A DNA stretch of 45,343 nucleotides, from positions 1 to 45,343 of IMG/VR virus record IMGVR_UViG_3300045997_000193. One strand, 5' to 3'. The stretch's first letter is position 1. Every line of letters starts with the position of its first letter. The stretch is from a virus. The position numbers and the translations under genes are program-made. Shown in pieces: positions 1-6,388 of the stretch. The notes beneath the pieces are model-generated. The model was not told where the DNA came from. It worked only from the letters and a program-made list of their open reading frames with translations, and did not search any database.

Positions 1-127
1 CAGGTAGGCGATCTCGGTGGGGTGCTCGGAGTGCGCGCGCGCCATCAGCAGTTCCGCCGATACCTTGCTTGCGTAGGTCCCCATCGCATGCGCCGCGGCC
101 TCGATCAAAACGGATTTCCCGTTGCGA
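1..127. repeat. 127-bp terminal direct repeat, left copy (circular genome join)
   Basis: Positions 1-127 are identical to 45217-45343. The repeat lies inside the primase-helicase coding frame and the 45,216-bp unique length is divisible by three, so the frame continues unbroken across the join. An exact overlap of 127 is a common assembler k-mer length, so this most likely marks a circular or circularly permuted molecule rather than a biological terminal repeat. Confidence 0.95.
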
Positions 128-1764
128 CCGCCGCCGACGAAAAACAGCAACCAATGGTCGGACACCGCGGTGACGCCGAACAGGCACGCGCCGAGCGAAC
201 GCTGCAGGAACTGCTCAAGCGCGCGGTCGCCGCCGGTGATCTCCTGCAGGAACCGCCGGAACCGTGAATTCTCGAACGCCTGCGGATCGTGATTCGGGTC
301 GACGGCGGTGCATTTCGACGGCAGCTGCTCGCGGCGGTCGGTGACGACCGAGCCGTCGCGCAAGTCATACATCGCGGAAGGACAGTTGAGCAAAAACGGC
401 GACGCATCGAACGCTCCGGGCTCGGCGACGAACCGGCTGTCGCGCGACGCGGCGCGGATCACGCCGCTGATGAACGCGTTCGACATGACCCGCCGCGCCA
501 GCGACATCGCCGGAATCCCGGGGCGAGCGACGGCCGGATCGTTGATCGCGTGCATGGCGAAATCGCGGCAGGCGTCCTGCATGGCCGATTCCGGGTGGTG
601 GGAGCCGATGCGCCATGTCGCGCCCTCCCAATAGGCCCACGCCTTGAGCGCCGGCACAAAGCGGGTGTCGGCGCCGTGCCGTTCCATGTAGAGCCGGCCG
701 ACCTCGGATTCGGCATAGACGAGAAACGCCGGCAATGACCGCTCCGGGGCGCGCGGCGCCGCGGGTGGGGTGCTGACAGCCTCGGCCGCCGCCGGAGCCG
801 CCAGCGGCCCGTTTTCGGGCTCGTAGGCGGGGTCGAGGTCGACCGGGGCGGGAGAGGGAGCGGAGAACACGTCGGCCGGCGCCTCGGTGAGCGGGGCGGC
901 CAGAATCGGCCCGACGGGCGCCGGGGGATGGTCGCCGAATTTCCGCGCGGCCGACGCGGCCATCATCGGCGCGGCGTTCCACCGTTCCTGCCACGTCGCC
1001 GGGTCGGTCTCCCGCCACGCGCAAGCGTCGAGCAGATCGCGCAGCGTATCCGCGATGTCGGACGCGGCCATGCCGGCGCCGGCCAGCCGCGCCGACAGCG
1101 AAATGAGCGCGTTGTAGACCTCGCCCGGGACGCCGCGCAGGATGATCTCGCGCAGTTCGTCGCGGGTGCGCCGGTGGCCCGGGACAACCTCGGGCGCCTC
1201 CAGCGATGGCGGTCGTGCGGCGGCGACGGCACGCGCCACGTTGATCGCGGCGCCCTCGAAGATACCGGAGTCGCCGCCGACCGGCGGAACGAACCATAGC
1301 CGCGCCGGGTCGCGTGCAACCGGCGAGTCGAAGCGCACGTTGTCGCCCAAGCCGGCGCCGAGCCATTGCTCGATGGCGTCGACGACGAGCGGGTGCTCTT
1401 GCACGGTCGCCGGCCGGTCGAGTTCGAACACGATGCGCCGTTTGAGCACGGCATCCGTCGCGGAGTGCGACGCATACCAAAACGCGGAACGGGTGGCGAC
1501 GCGCGCCATCAGAGTCGGCGCCGCGGCGACGGCGAGATGGTCGACGTCGAGCGCGACGAATGGTGCCGGCAGAGCGCCCTCGGAGCAACGCTTCGGGACG
1601 CCGTCGGCGTCGGTGGCAAAGTCGCGCGCCCAGTAGGGCGCCCGGTCTTTCGGGAGCGGCGTGCGGTCCATCAGCACGGCCGCGGCGAAGTCGATGAAGG
1701 ATTCTGCGGAGCGGGGTTCCGGGTGCGCGTCGAGCCGGTTCTTCCCGCGGGTGTAGTGGATCAT
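1..1764 (-). CDS. P4-type primase-helicase, N-terminal 588 residues (continues at 45216)
   Basis: Replication primase fused to a superfamily 3 helicase. The gene starts at ATG 1762-1764, runs off the left edge and continues at position 45216 to a stop at 44560, about 806 residues in all. Residues 1-175 resemble a prim-pol/primase region with a FVALDVD acidic motif. A Pro/Ala-rich linker lies near residues 320-355. From about residue 360 there is a D5-like domain leading into the SF3 ATPase, with Walker A GGGRNGKS at about residues 544-551. An in-frame TAA at 1795-1797 rules out a longer form. There is no good ribosome binding site directly before the ATG, but a 17-codon leader frame ends on it (ATGA overlap), so translational coupling is possible. 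It should open and prime replication at the repeat-rich region next to its 3' end. Confidence 0.9.
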   Translation of the reverse strand, partial: MIHYTRGKNRLDAHPEPRSAESFIDFAAAVLMDRTPLPKDRAPYWARDFATDADGVPKRCSEGALPAPFVALDVDHLAVAAAPTLMARVATRSAFWYASHSATDAVLKRRIVFELDRPATVQEHPLVVDAIEQWLGAGLGDNVRFDSPVARDPARLWFVPPVGGDSGIFEGAAINVARAVAAARPPSLEAPEVVPGHRRTRDELREIILRGVPGEVYNALISLSARLAGAGMAASDIADTLRDLLDACAWRETDPATWQERWNAAPMMAASAARKFGDHPPAPVGPILAAPLTEAPADVFSAPSPAPVDLDPAYEPENGPLAAPAAAEAVSTPPAAPRAPERSLPAFLVYAESEVGRLYMERHGADTRFVPALKAWAYWEGATWRIGSHHPESAMQDACRDFAMHAINDPAVARPGIPAMSLARRVMSNAFISGVIRAASRDSRFVAEPGAFDASPFLLNCPSAMYDLRDGSVVTDRREQLPSKCTAVDPNHDPQAFENSRFRRFLQEITGGDRALEQFLQRSLGACLFGVTAVSDHWLLFFVGGGRNGKSVLIEAAAHAMGTYASKVSAELLMARAHSEHPTEIAYL

Positions 1765-1814
1765 GTCGCGCTTGCCGAACGCGTAGCGCGACGGTTAGAA
1801 TTCGGAATCTGCAC
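1761..1814 (-). CDS. possible 17-residue leader peptide upstream of primase
   Basis: A GTG at 1812-1814 sits just behind an excellent Shine-Dalgarno sequence (GAGGAAGG, 1817-1824). It opens a 17-codon frame whose TGA overlaps the primase ATG as ATGA. The primase has no ribosome binding site of its own, so the small frame may deliver ribosomes by coupling. The peptide begins MQIPNSNRR and has no recognisable function. The sequence between the GTG and the primase ATG also reads plausibly in the primase frame, so a shifted or mis-assembled start is an alternative. Confidence 0.35.
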   Translation of the reverse strand: MQIPNSNRRATRSASAT

Positions 1815-1880
1815 GGCCTTCCTCGTGTGGGTGAGCGAAGTGGCAACCCGTCGGGCGCAACCCCGACGGGTTGTTTTTTT
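1772..1880 (+). ncRNA. possible short antisense RNA opposite the primase leader
   Basis: On the plus strand a TTGCCG (1772-1777), an 18-bp spacer and TAGAAT (1796-1801) could act as a promoter, starting near 1808 and ending at the strong terminator at 1844-1880. The RNA would be about 70 nt and complementary to the leader, including the leader-peptide ribosome binding site. Satellite phage P4 controls its primase operon with a small RNA (established for P4). The parallel here is inference only. Confidence 0.25.
1844..1880 (+). terminator. intrinsic terminator oriented on the plus strand
   Basis: A perfect 12-bp stem (CAACCCGTCGGG, 1844-1855, with its complement at 1862-1873), a 6-base loop and seven T residues (1874-1880) form a textbook rho-independent terminator for plus-strand transcription. 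No plus-strand gene precedes it. On the minus strand there is no T tract after the stem. It would end antisense transcripts coming from the primase region. Confidence 0.85.
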
Positions 1881-1887
1881 GGCGCGA

Positions 1888-2202
1888 TCAGAAGGGAATA
1901 TCCTCGTCGAGGTCCTCGCCCGGTTGCCGCGTCGGCGCCGGAGCCGCGGCGCGCGGAGCCGGAGCGTGCGTCGCCGGAGCCGCGTCGTCCTTCGGGTCGA
2001 ACATGCTCACGATGATGCGGTCGGACCCATCCTTGACCGGGACACCCGCGGGATTGAACCAACGCGCGAGCATGATCATCGTGTTGCCGTCGTCGGAGCG
2101 CAGGATGCTGCCGACGTTCTGATAGCGGTTCTTCGCTGCCCCTTGCGCGTCGGTGTAGCTCGACACGACGACGGCCAAATCCTTGATCTTTTTCCAGCCC
2201 AT
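1888..2202 (-). CDS. SSB-like single-stranded DNA-binding protein
   Basis: 104 residues starting at ATG 2202 behind GGGAGGTCGCT. The N-terminal part (residues 1-70, with KNRYQNVG near residue 27) resembles short SSB-like proteins of phages and plasmids. A Pro/Ala-rich linker follows, and the protein ends in the acidic tail DLDEDIPF, the hallmark by which SSB recruits partner proteins. It probably coats single strands made during replication and recombination. It lies just upstream of the primase gene and has its own promoter (2249-2277). The OB fold is not provable by eye, so the call rests mainly on the tail and context. Confidence 0.75.
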   Translation of the reverse strand: MGWKKIKDLAVVVSSYTDAQGAAKNRYQNVGSILRSDDGNTMIMLARWFNPAGVPVKDGSDRIIVSMFDPKDDAAPATHAPAPRAAAPAPTRQPGEDLDEDIPF

Positions 2203-2248
2203 AGCGACCTCCCTAGTGACCCGACGCACAAGCGCGACGGGGGGGACG

Positions 2249-2277
2249 AATGTAACTCGCCGCGCGCACGCGAGCAA
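2249..2277 (-). promoter_or_regulatory. sigma-70 promoter for the SSB-like gene
   Basis: Minus strand: -35 TTGCTC (2272-2277), 17-bp spacer, -10 TACATT (2249-2254). Unlike most early promoters here, the spacer has no clear TCGCA-N4-TGCGA repeat and there is no upstream 12-mer box. Confidence 0.55.
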
Positions 2278-2352
2278 GTCGATTGCGTGCAGCGGATGGA
2301 TCGGCTACGATTCGACGGCTCGGTGCAAACGCGACCTCCCAAGTAGCGCCAC

Positions 2353-2384
2353 CCCCGAGCCGGCGCCACCTTCGGGTGGCGTCG
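2353..2384. terminator. hairpin after the 70-residue small gene
   Basis: GCGCCACC and GGTGGCG(T) around a TTCG loop form a stable stem directly after the stop at 2385. There is no clear T tract in either direction, so it is either a weak terminator or an mRNA 3'-end stabiliser. It separates this gene from the promoter of the SSB-like gene. Confidence 0.4.
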
Positions 2385-2597
2385 TCATTTCGTGGCGGCA
2401 ATTGTTCCGGTGCTCATCAGCCGCCGAATTTTCTCATCGGCTTGGTCGCGAGTCTTGCGCCATCGCGCGAGCTTCTCGTCGCAGATGCTGCCGCGGCCGT
2501 GCCGGCGCCGGAGTTCTTCGGCGTTGATGCGCGCCTGCAGGTCGGCGCGGAGTGCAGCCCACTCGTCGAGCGGCGTGCTCACCCCTTCGACTTCCAT
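2385..2597 (-). CDS. small hypothetical protein, helical
   Basis: 70 residues, rich in Arg, Glu and Ala, probably one long helical hairpin. The start is uncertain. ATG 2597 lacks a ribosome binding site. GTG 2582 overlaps the stop of the upstream membrane-protein gene (GTGA), which suggests coupling and a 65-residue product. The 3' end carries one copy of the dispersed CCGGAACAATTGCCG motif (2396-2410), read here as TGTIAA. I do not recognise a family. Confidence 0.55.
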   Translation of the reverse strand: MEVEGVSTPLDEWAALRADLQARINAEELRRRHGRGSICDEKLARWRKTRDQADEKIRRLMSTGTIAATK

Positions 2598-2728
2598 TCG
2601 CGGATCAGCTGCTTGGCGCGGCCGGTCGCGAGGATGATCAGCACGGCACCGCCGCCGATGCCGAGCACCAGCGCGACGGCGAACACGACGAGCAGCAACA
2701 GCGGGAGTTCGAGCGTCGAGAGGTCCAT
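2579..2728 (-). CDS. small single-span membrane protein
   Basis: 49 residues from ATG 2728 behind CAGGAGGG. A hydrophobic segment at about residues 8-32 is followed by a basic tail (RAKQLIREWKSKG), so an N-out/C-in inner-membrane topology is likely. It lies directly downstream of a strong leftward terminator (2743-2780) with no promoter between, so its expression may depend on read-through. No family recognised. Small membrane proteins like this can be holins or spanin parts, but nothing here proves it. Confidence 0.6.
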   Translation of the reverse strand: MDLSTLELPLLLLVVFAVALVLGIGGGAVLIILATGRAKQLIREWKSKG

Positions 2729-2742
2729 AATCCCTCCTGTGG

Positions 2743-2780
2743 GAAAAGAAAAACGCCGCGCGATATTCGCCTCGCGCGGC
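2743..2780 (-). terminator. leftward intrinsic terminator
   Basis: GCCGCGCGA and TCGCGCGGC form a 9-bp GC stem. On the minus strand it is followed by TTTTTC and more T/C residues. It lies between the 93-residue gene and the 49-residue membrane protein gene and would act as an attenuator for what follows. Confidence 0.75.
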
Positions 2781-2857
2781 TCCCGATTATGCCCCGCGGC
2801 GATGCGGGTGGGGGAGTCCCGGGGCGATGCCACGCGCCCGGACAGGCTGACTGCGCA

Positions 2858-3139
2858 TCATCGGGTCGCGCGCAGTTCGCCTGAAATTCCCGTCGAACGT
2901 TCACCGACGGGGTCTGAATCGAGTCGTAGGTCGCGCAGGATTTGGGCGCGGTAGTTCTTGCTGCCACGCCAATCCCCTGCCGCCAGCTGCAGCACCGAAA
3001 CCGTCTCACGGCCGCGGGGAAAGCGCAAGTAGACGACGAGGTGCGACCCCCGGCCGCGGCGCCATCGGGTGATGGCGATGCCGAGCGACCGGAGCCACAC
3101 GACGGTTTCGCGTTGCTCCGGCGTTAGGCGCGGGCTCAT
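2858..3139 (-). CDS. small basic hypothetical protein
   Basis: 93 residues from ATG 3139, which overlaps the upstream stop as ATGA. The protein starts MSPRLTPEQRETVVWLRSLG and has a basic strand-rich centre (RWRRGRGSHLVVYLRF). An HTH-like or toxin-like (HicA-size) fold is conceivable but not shown. It is the third gene of a coupled trio read from the 3667-3695 promoter. Confidence 0.6.
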   Translation of the reverse strand: MSPRLTPEQRETVVWLRSLGIAITRWRRGRGSHLVVYLRFPRGRETVSVLQLAAGDWRGSKNYRAQILRDLRLDSDPVGERSTGISGELRATR

Positions 3140-3324
3140 CCGAGCCGCCGCGATTTGTGCGATGCACCGCAGAGGGGGCAATCGAACGTCACGACGTCGG
3201 CGCCTTGAATGTCCTCCTCGATGTCGGTCGGGTGAACGTCGCGCTCGTCGATCAGTTCGCGCCGGCATTCCGCGTAGACGCGGATGACGCGCTCGCCGTA
3301 GGCGTCGTGCGGCGCCGGCCTCAT
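3136..3324 (-). CDS. small protein with a C-terminal CxxC zinc half-site
   Basis: 62 residues from ATG 3324, overlapping the previous stop as ATGA. The C terminus holds CPLCGASH and one further Cys at about residue 20, which suggests metal binding or dimeric zinc coordination. Function unknown. It is translationally coupled with its neighbours on both sides. Confidence 0.6.
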   Translation of the reverse strand: MRPAPHDAYGERVIRVYAECRRELIDERDVHPTDIEEDIQGADVVTFDCPLCGASHKSRRLG

Positions 3325-3620
3325 GACACGACCCGCAGCGGAACGCGGAGCCCGCGGTCGTTGCTCTTGAGCCCCGCGTCGACGAGGGACCCGAACCGCC
3401 AGAGCAGTTTTTCGGACGTGCCGTCGGTCGTCAGCAGCACGATGGAGTCGGTGGTGCGCGCGATGAAGTTCATCGACTGCACCGCGGGGTCGAACGCCCG
3501 CGCGGCCGCGGCGATTTCGCGCGCGCGCTCGATGGTGATGATCGACGCTGGTTCGAGCAAATCCATGATCTCGAACAGCCCGCGCAGATCGGAGCCGGTG
3601 GGGGGGAGCAGTAGGGACAT
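3321..3620 (-). CDS. hypothetical protein, first gene of a three-gene early unit
   Basis: 99 residues from ATG 3620 behind GGAGGTCCCG. The sequence alternates helices and strands, with a hydrophobic core such as DSIVLLTTDG near residue 67. No family is recognised. The gene has its own promoter (3667-3695) with the spacer inverted repeat, upstream 12-mer and GGCGCC leader element, so it is part of the common early regulon. Confidence 0.65.
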   Translation of the reverse strand: MSLLLPPTGSDLRGLFEIMDLLEPASIITIERAREIAAAARAFDPAVQSMNFIARTTDSIVLLTTDGTSEKLLWRFGSLVDAGLKSNDRGLRVPLRVVS

Positions 3621-3636
3621 CGGGACCTCCTTGAAG

Positions 3637-3723
3637 GGCGCCGCGACAACCGCAGCGCATGAGTGAATCATCGCATTTCTGCGAAAGCCGGTCAAGCGGT
3701 TTCGGCGTCGAGCCGACGAACGG
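3637..3723 (-). promoter_or_regulatory. early promoter with spacer operator, upstream box and leader element
   Basis: Minus strand: -35 TTGACC (3690-3695), 17-bp spacer, -10 GATGAT (3667-3672). The inverted repeat TCGCA-GAAA-TGCGA fills the -10 side of the spacer. The upstream box GCCGACGAACGG (plus strand) is at 3712-3723, 16 bp from the -35. The leader holds GGCGCCGCG (3637-3645). The -35 overlaps the TGA of the preceding gene. Confidence 0.85.
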
Positions 3724-4033
3724 CAGCCGGGGTGACGTCGATGAAGATGACGTTGTCCGGGGCGCGCTCGGCGGCGAACCGCGCCGCGCGGAGTTGATTG
3801 GGCGAAACGTAGCCCTTCTCGTTGAGGATCGTCAGCGGCGGGATGCCGTCGGCGTAGCGCGCGAAATACTCGGCCGGCGTGAAGTTCGCCTGCAAGAATT
3901 TCGCGAACGCCTTCGCGTTGGTCTTCGGCCGCGCGTGCTTGAACCGCGCCACGAACTGGTAAGCGCCGTTGGCGTCGACGTGGTGAATGTAGACCTCGGT
4001 CGAGCCGCCTATTGAGAGATTCCATCCGCGCAT
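3692..4033 (-). CDS. hypothetical early protein
   Basis: 113 residues from ATG 4033 behind AAGGAGTCTCAA. It contains many aromatic and basic residues (ARFKHARPKTNAKAFAKFL). An N-terminal strand region (MRGWNLSIGGSTEVYIHHVD) precedes a helical half. No family is recognised. It is the only gene of its transcription unit before the next promoter, which starts inside its stop codon. Its last codons contain the upstream box of the next promoter. Confidence 0.65.
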   Translation of the reverse strand: MRGWNLSIGGSTEVYIHHVDANGAYQFVARFKHARPKTNAKAFAKFLQANFTPAEYFARYADGIPPLTILNEKGYVSPNQLRAARFAAERAPDNVIFIDVTPAAVRRLDAETA

Positions 4034-4053
4034 TTGAGACTCCTTGAGAGAGC

Positions 4054-4135
4054 GCCACGACGACCGCAGCGCATGTAGAGATATTCGCACAATCGCGAAC
4101 CGGCGTCAAGGAATCTCGACGCCAGCCGACGAACG
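4054..4135 (-). promoter_or_regulatory. early promoter with spacer operator and upstream box
   Basis: Minus strand: -35 TTGACG (4104-4109), 17-bp spacer, -10 GAATAT (4081-4086). The spacer repeat is TTCGC-N6-GCGAA. The upstream box is at 4124-4135, 14 bp from the -35. The leader has a variant GGCGCC element (GTGGCGCTC on the minus strand, near 4054-4062). Confidence 0.85.
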
Positions 4136-4136
4136 G

Positions 4137-4301
4137 TCAATCTTCGCCGTCGCTCCAATCCTCCGGATGCGGCATTGGCGGCCCTTTGTAAAACGGATTC
4201 GGATACCAGACATCGCGGTCGGACAGAATCCACGCGTGCTCCGGGCGGTCGCGACCGACTTCGTGCGCCCATTGCGCGTCTGCTTGCTGGATGTAGTTCA
4301 C
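4137..4301 (-). CDS. 54-residue acidic small protein (GTG start)
   Basis: The frame opens at GTG 4299-4301 behind the strong site GAGGAGTT and runs 54 codons to TGA 4137-4139. The protein is rich in Trp, Asp, Glu and Pro, with a motif like VWYPNPFYKG in the middle. No family recognised. It overlaps the upstream-box region of the next promoter at its 3' end and follows the 89-residue gene by 18 bases, so the two are probably co-transcribed. Confidence 0.7.
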   Translation of the reverse strand: MNYIQQADAQWAHEVGRDRPEHAWILSDRDVWYPNPFYKGPPMPHPEDWSDGED

Positions 4302-4319
4302 GGTTTTAACTCCTCGGGG

Positions 4320-4589
4320 TTAGAGATCGATGACGATTTCTTCGCCTGCGCGCTTCCCGGTCTGGAACACGACCTTGAAGCGCGTGGGCTTCGGGCAGCC
4401 GGCGAACGCGGCGAAGTTGACGCCGCCGACCGCCATCGACTGCAGGAGCGCGGCCGCGAATTCGCGAAGCCCCGCCTCGTTTGCCGCGGGGCGGTCCTTG
4501 CCGCCGAGCGAGCCGACTTGCATGGTCGTCGCGGTATTCGGGCCGCGGTTGCAGAACACGACGGCGGGGATGATGTAGGAACGGCCCAT
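4320..4589 (-). CDS. hypothetical early protein
   Basis: 89 residues from ATG 4589 behind GAGGAGAATCAA. It starts MGRSYIIPAVVFCNRG and has a compact mixed composition with two Cys. No family recognised. It is the first gene behind the near-consensus promoter at 4637-4665 and is followed by the 54-residue gene. Confidence 0.65.
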   Translation of the reverse strand: MGRSYIIPAVVFCNRGPNTATTMQVGSLGGKDRPAANEAGLREFAAALLQSMAVGGVNFAAFAGCPKPTRFKVVFQTGKRAGEEIVIDL

Positions 4590-4607
4590 TTGATTCTCCT
4601 CGGTTTG

Positions 4608-4692
4608 CGGCGCCGCGGGTGCAGCGCATGAGTAGAATCATACCGTTCGCACAAATGCGAGTCAAGCGGTTTTCACGCGAGCCGACGAACGG
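4608..4692 (-). promoter_or_regulatory. near-consensus early promoter with spacer operator
   Basis: Minus strand: -35 TTGACT (4660-4665), 17-bp spacer, -10 TATGAT (4637-4642). The spacer repeat TCGCA-TTTG-TGCGA abuts the -35. The upstream box is at 4681-4692, 15 bp from the -35. The leader has the GGCGCCGCGG element (4610-4619). The TGA of the preceding gene lies within the -35. Confidence 0.9.
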
Positions 4693-5003
4693 TCATTCGC
4701 CAGCGGCGCGGTCAGCTGCGGGAACTGCGCGCGGAGCAGATCGATGGCCCGCTGCGATTCCGGCTGGAGCACGCGCTTCCCGCTCGGCGAGCGGACCTGC
4801 GTGAGCAGTAGCGCCGCGACGGCGTCGCGAGCGTAGGCGCGCGCCTCCTGCAGCGACTCGGCGTCGCGCATGTCGATCACGCAGCGGAGCGCCACGGTGG
4901 ACTGCACCGCGCGGCGGCCTTCGGCGAGAAACCGCTCGCGCACCGTGTCGATCAACGCGATGATCGGCGCGTAGGTTTCGGGTGGGCGGTTGGGGGATTT
5001 CAT
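4662..5003 (-). CDS. hypothetical helical protein
   Basis: 113 residues from ATG 5003 behind GGAGGCCAGCC. Predominantly helical (ALIDTVRERFLAEGRRAV, then ARAYARDAVAALLLTQV), with a C-terminal region that reads through the conserved upstream-box DNA of the next promoter (DRSSARVKTA). No family recognised. It follows the 61-residue gene by 13 bases in the same unit. Confidence 0.65.
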   Translation of the reverse strand: MKSPNRPPETYAPIIALIDTVRERFLAEGRRAVQSTVALRCVIDMRDAESLQEARAYARDAVAALLLTQVRSPSGKRVLQPESQRAIDLLRAQFPQLTAPLANDRSSARVKTA

Positions 5004-5016
5004 GGCTGGCCTCCGA

Positions 5017-5202
5017 TTAGGACATGAACGAGATGGAGTCGCGGAGCTGCACCGACAGGTGCTGCAGGTCGCCGACTTGCCCGTAGTGGGCGCCACCGTT
5101 GGCACGGCAGGCGTGCGCCTCGACGAGAATTTCCAGCGCAGCGATGGCTTCGCGGACGCGCTTCAATTCGGCGTGGTAGGCGACGGTGGCTTGATCGAAC
5201 AT
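5017..5202 (-). CDS. small coiled-coil-like protein
   Basis: 61 residues from ATG 5202 behind CGAGGACCTAGCC. Residues 8-30 form an amphipathic helix (LKRVREAIAALEILVE), followed by a short second helix. Function unknown. It has its own early promoter (5254-5282). Confidence 0.6.
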   Translation of the reverse strand: MFDQATVAYHAELKRVREAIAALEILVEAHACRANGGAHYGQVGDLQHLSVQLRDSISFMS

Positions 5203-5219
5203 GGCTAGGTCCTCGGTTT

Positions 5220-5310
5220 GCGGCGCCGCGGAAATCGCAGCACCATGAAACGAATACTACCGTTCGCAAGGTTGCGAGTCAAGCCCCCGCCGGCACCAGC
5301 CGACGAACGG
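5220..5310 (-). promoter_or_regulatory. early promoter with spacer operator and upstream box
   Basis: Minus strand: -35 TTGACT (5277-5282), 17-bp spacer, -10 TAGTAT (5254-5259). The spacer repeat TCGCA-ACCT-TGCGA abuts the -35. The upstream box is at 5299-5310, 16 bp from the -35. The leader has GGCGCCGCGG at 5222-5231. Confidence 0.85.
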
Positions 5311-5526
5311 TCATTTCTGCCGCTTGGCGTCGTCCGCGTTGGCTTCGCCGACGATGCGGAGCTTGGCCGTGGTGGCGCCGAGCCAGAGTTGCAACCGCGG
5401 CTCGCGGCTGTCGGCGTGGCTGGCCGACATCCGGTCGACCGGGACCGGCGCCGATGCCGGCCCGACGAGGATCACGGTATCGGGCGGGAGCTTGCGCAAC
5501 AGGTCGATCAAGTCAGCGGCAGTCAT
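5311..5526 (-). CDS. hypothetical small protein
   Basis: 71 residues from ATG 5526, which overlaps the preceding stop as ATGA. It starts MTAADLIDLLRKLPPDTVIL, a pattern often seen in small phage proteins of unknown function, followed by a beta-rich half. It is the last gene of the long coupled unit that begins at 7081. Confidence 0.6.
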   Translation of the reverse strand: MTAADLIDLLRKLPPDTVILVGPASAPVPVDRMSASHADSREPRLQLWLGATTAKLRIVGEANADDAKRQK

Positions 5527-5723
5527 GCTGCCTCCCTGCCGACGAGCATCCCGAGAAAAAACGCGCAGAGCAACGCGCCCAACAGGCTGAACAACGGCCA
5601 GAGGTTGTCGGGTGCCGCCGCCATCGGCGCGGTAGCCGGGATGACGAGCAGCACCATCGCCAGCAACAGCGTCAGCATCCGGAACACGACGCGCTCGCGC
5701 CGCGACCGCTCTTGCGGGCTCAT
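5523..5723 (-). CDS. small membrane protein with two hydrophobic segments
   Basis: 66 residues from ATG 5723 (ATGA overlap upstream). A basic N terminus (QERSRRERVV) is followed by a hydrophobic segment at about residues 15-34 and another at 43-61 (LFSLLGALLCAFFLGMLVG). The two-span hairpin and size fit a class II holin, but many early phage membrane proteins look the same. No lysis enzyme lies beside it, so the role is open. Confidence 0.6.
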   Translation of the reverse strand: MSPQERSRRERVVFRMLTLLLAMVLLVIPATAPMAAAPDNLWPLFSLLGALLCAFFLGMLVGREAA

Positions 5724-5962
5724 AGCGCCGCTCCCTCCGGGTTGAGCCGCGCGACGTCGGCTTGCGCCGCGACGAACGCCGCGCGAGCGCGAGCGATGCG
5801 CCGCTGCGCGATGATCAGCTGCTTGTGCGCCGAGCGGAACTCGGTCGCGGCCATCCGCAGTTCGCAGTCGGCCAGATGCCGTTCGATCTGCAGCATCCGC
5901 CGCTCGGACTCCGTGCGGTCGACGACCGCGAACTGCGTGTGATCAACGTGACCCGCGGTCAT
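5720..5962 (-). CDS. helical hypothetical protein
   Basis: 80 residues. ATG 5962 is the better-spaced of two adjacent ATG codons behind GGAGG. From residue 20 on it is a continuous Arg/Ala-rich helix, probably coiled coil. Function unknown. The start overlaps the previous gene's end by 20 bases. Confidence 0.6.
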   Translation of the reverse strand: MTAGHVDHTQFAVVDRTESERRMLQIERHLADCELRMAATEFRSAHKQLIIAQRRIARARAAFVAAQADVARLNPEGAAL

Positions 5963-6194
5963 CATTGCCTCCTTCGAGGTAAACGGTTTCGTTGTTGAGC
6001 CAGCGCGTGCGCAACTCGGCGTGGAGCCAGCGCACGGCCATCGTGTAAGTCAGGCGCGGAGCCCGCAAAACGGGCGCCGCGCGCTCCGGCCAGCGGCGGA
6101 AGCTATAGAGCCCCACGCCGCGCGGCCGCGCGCCGTGCGCGGCAATCCACGCCGACTCGTCGACGTAGACTGCGCGGAGTGACCGGCGTGGCAT
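5943..6194 (-). CDS. hypothetical basic protein
   Basis: 83 residues. ATG 6194 overlaps the upstream stop (TGATG). Rich in Arg and Trp (AVRWLHAELRTRWL). No family recognised. Part of the coupled 7081-5311 unit. Confidence 0.55.
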   Translation of the reverse strand: MPRRSLRAVYVDESAWIAAHGARPRGVGLYSFRRWPERAAPVLRAPRLTYTMAVRWLHAELRTRWLNNETVYLEGGNDDRGSR

Positions 6195-6388
6195 CAGCGC
6201 ACCAGCCAGCGCCAGAAGCGCACCAGCGGGCCGGGACGGCGGCGCGCCACGAAGTCAGCGCGGGCCAGCGCCCGGGACGGCGACTCGCGGCCGGCGGCCG
6301 GCGTCGGTTGGGTCCAGCGCGAGCCGCGCGCCAATTCCAGCCGCAGCCAGCGGTCCAGTTCGCGGTCAGATTCCGTAGGTGTCGGCAT
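6194..6388 (-). CDS. hypothetical small basic protein
   Basis: 64 residues. Three ATG codons in a row follow GGAGG. The third (6388) has the best spacing and is chosen. The product is Arg- and Trp-rich. No family recognised. It overlaps the end of the upstream gene by 23 bases. Confidence 0.55.
   Translation of the reverse strand: MPTPTESDRELDRWLRLELARGSRWTQPTPAAGRESPSRALARADFVARRRPGPLVRFWRWLVR

Noticed and set aside
1-127. End repeat considered as phage terminal redundancy or attachment site
   Set aside because: It is exactly at both contig ends, of a typical assembler overlap length, and inside an uninterrupted gene.
1747-1815. tRNA-like sequence (glycine-type anticodon loop TTGCC) on the plus strand
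   Set aside because: The acceptor and T arms do not pair and the region overlaps the primase start. No cloverleaf can be drawn.
365-2062. 565-residue minus-strand open frame overlapping the primase
   Set aside because: It is an Arg-rich shadow frame. The primase frame beside it contains helicase motifs and continues across the circular join.
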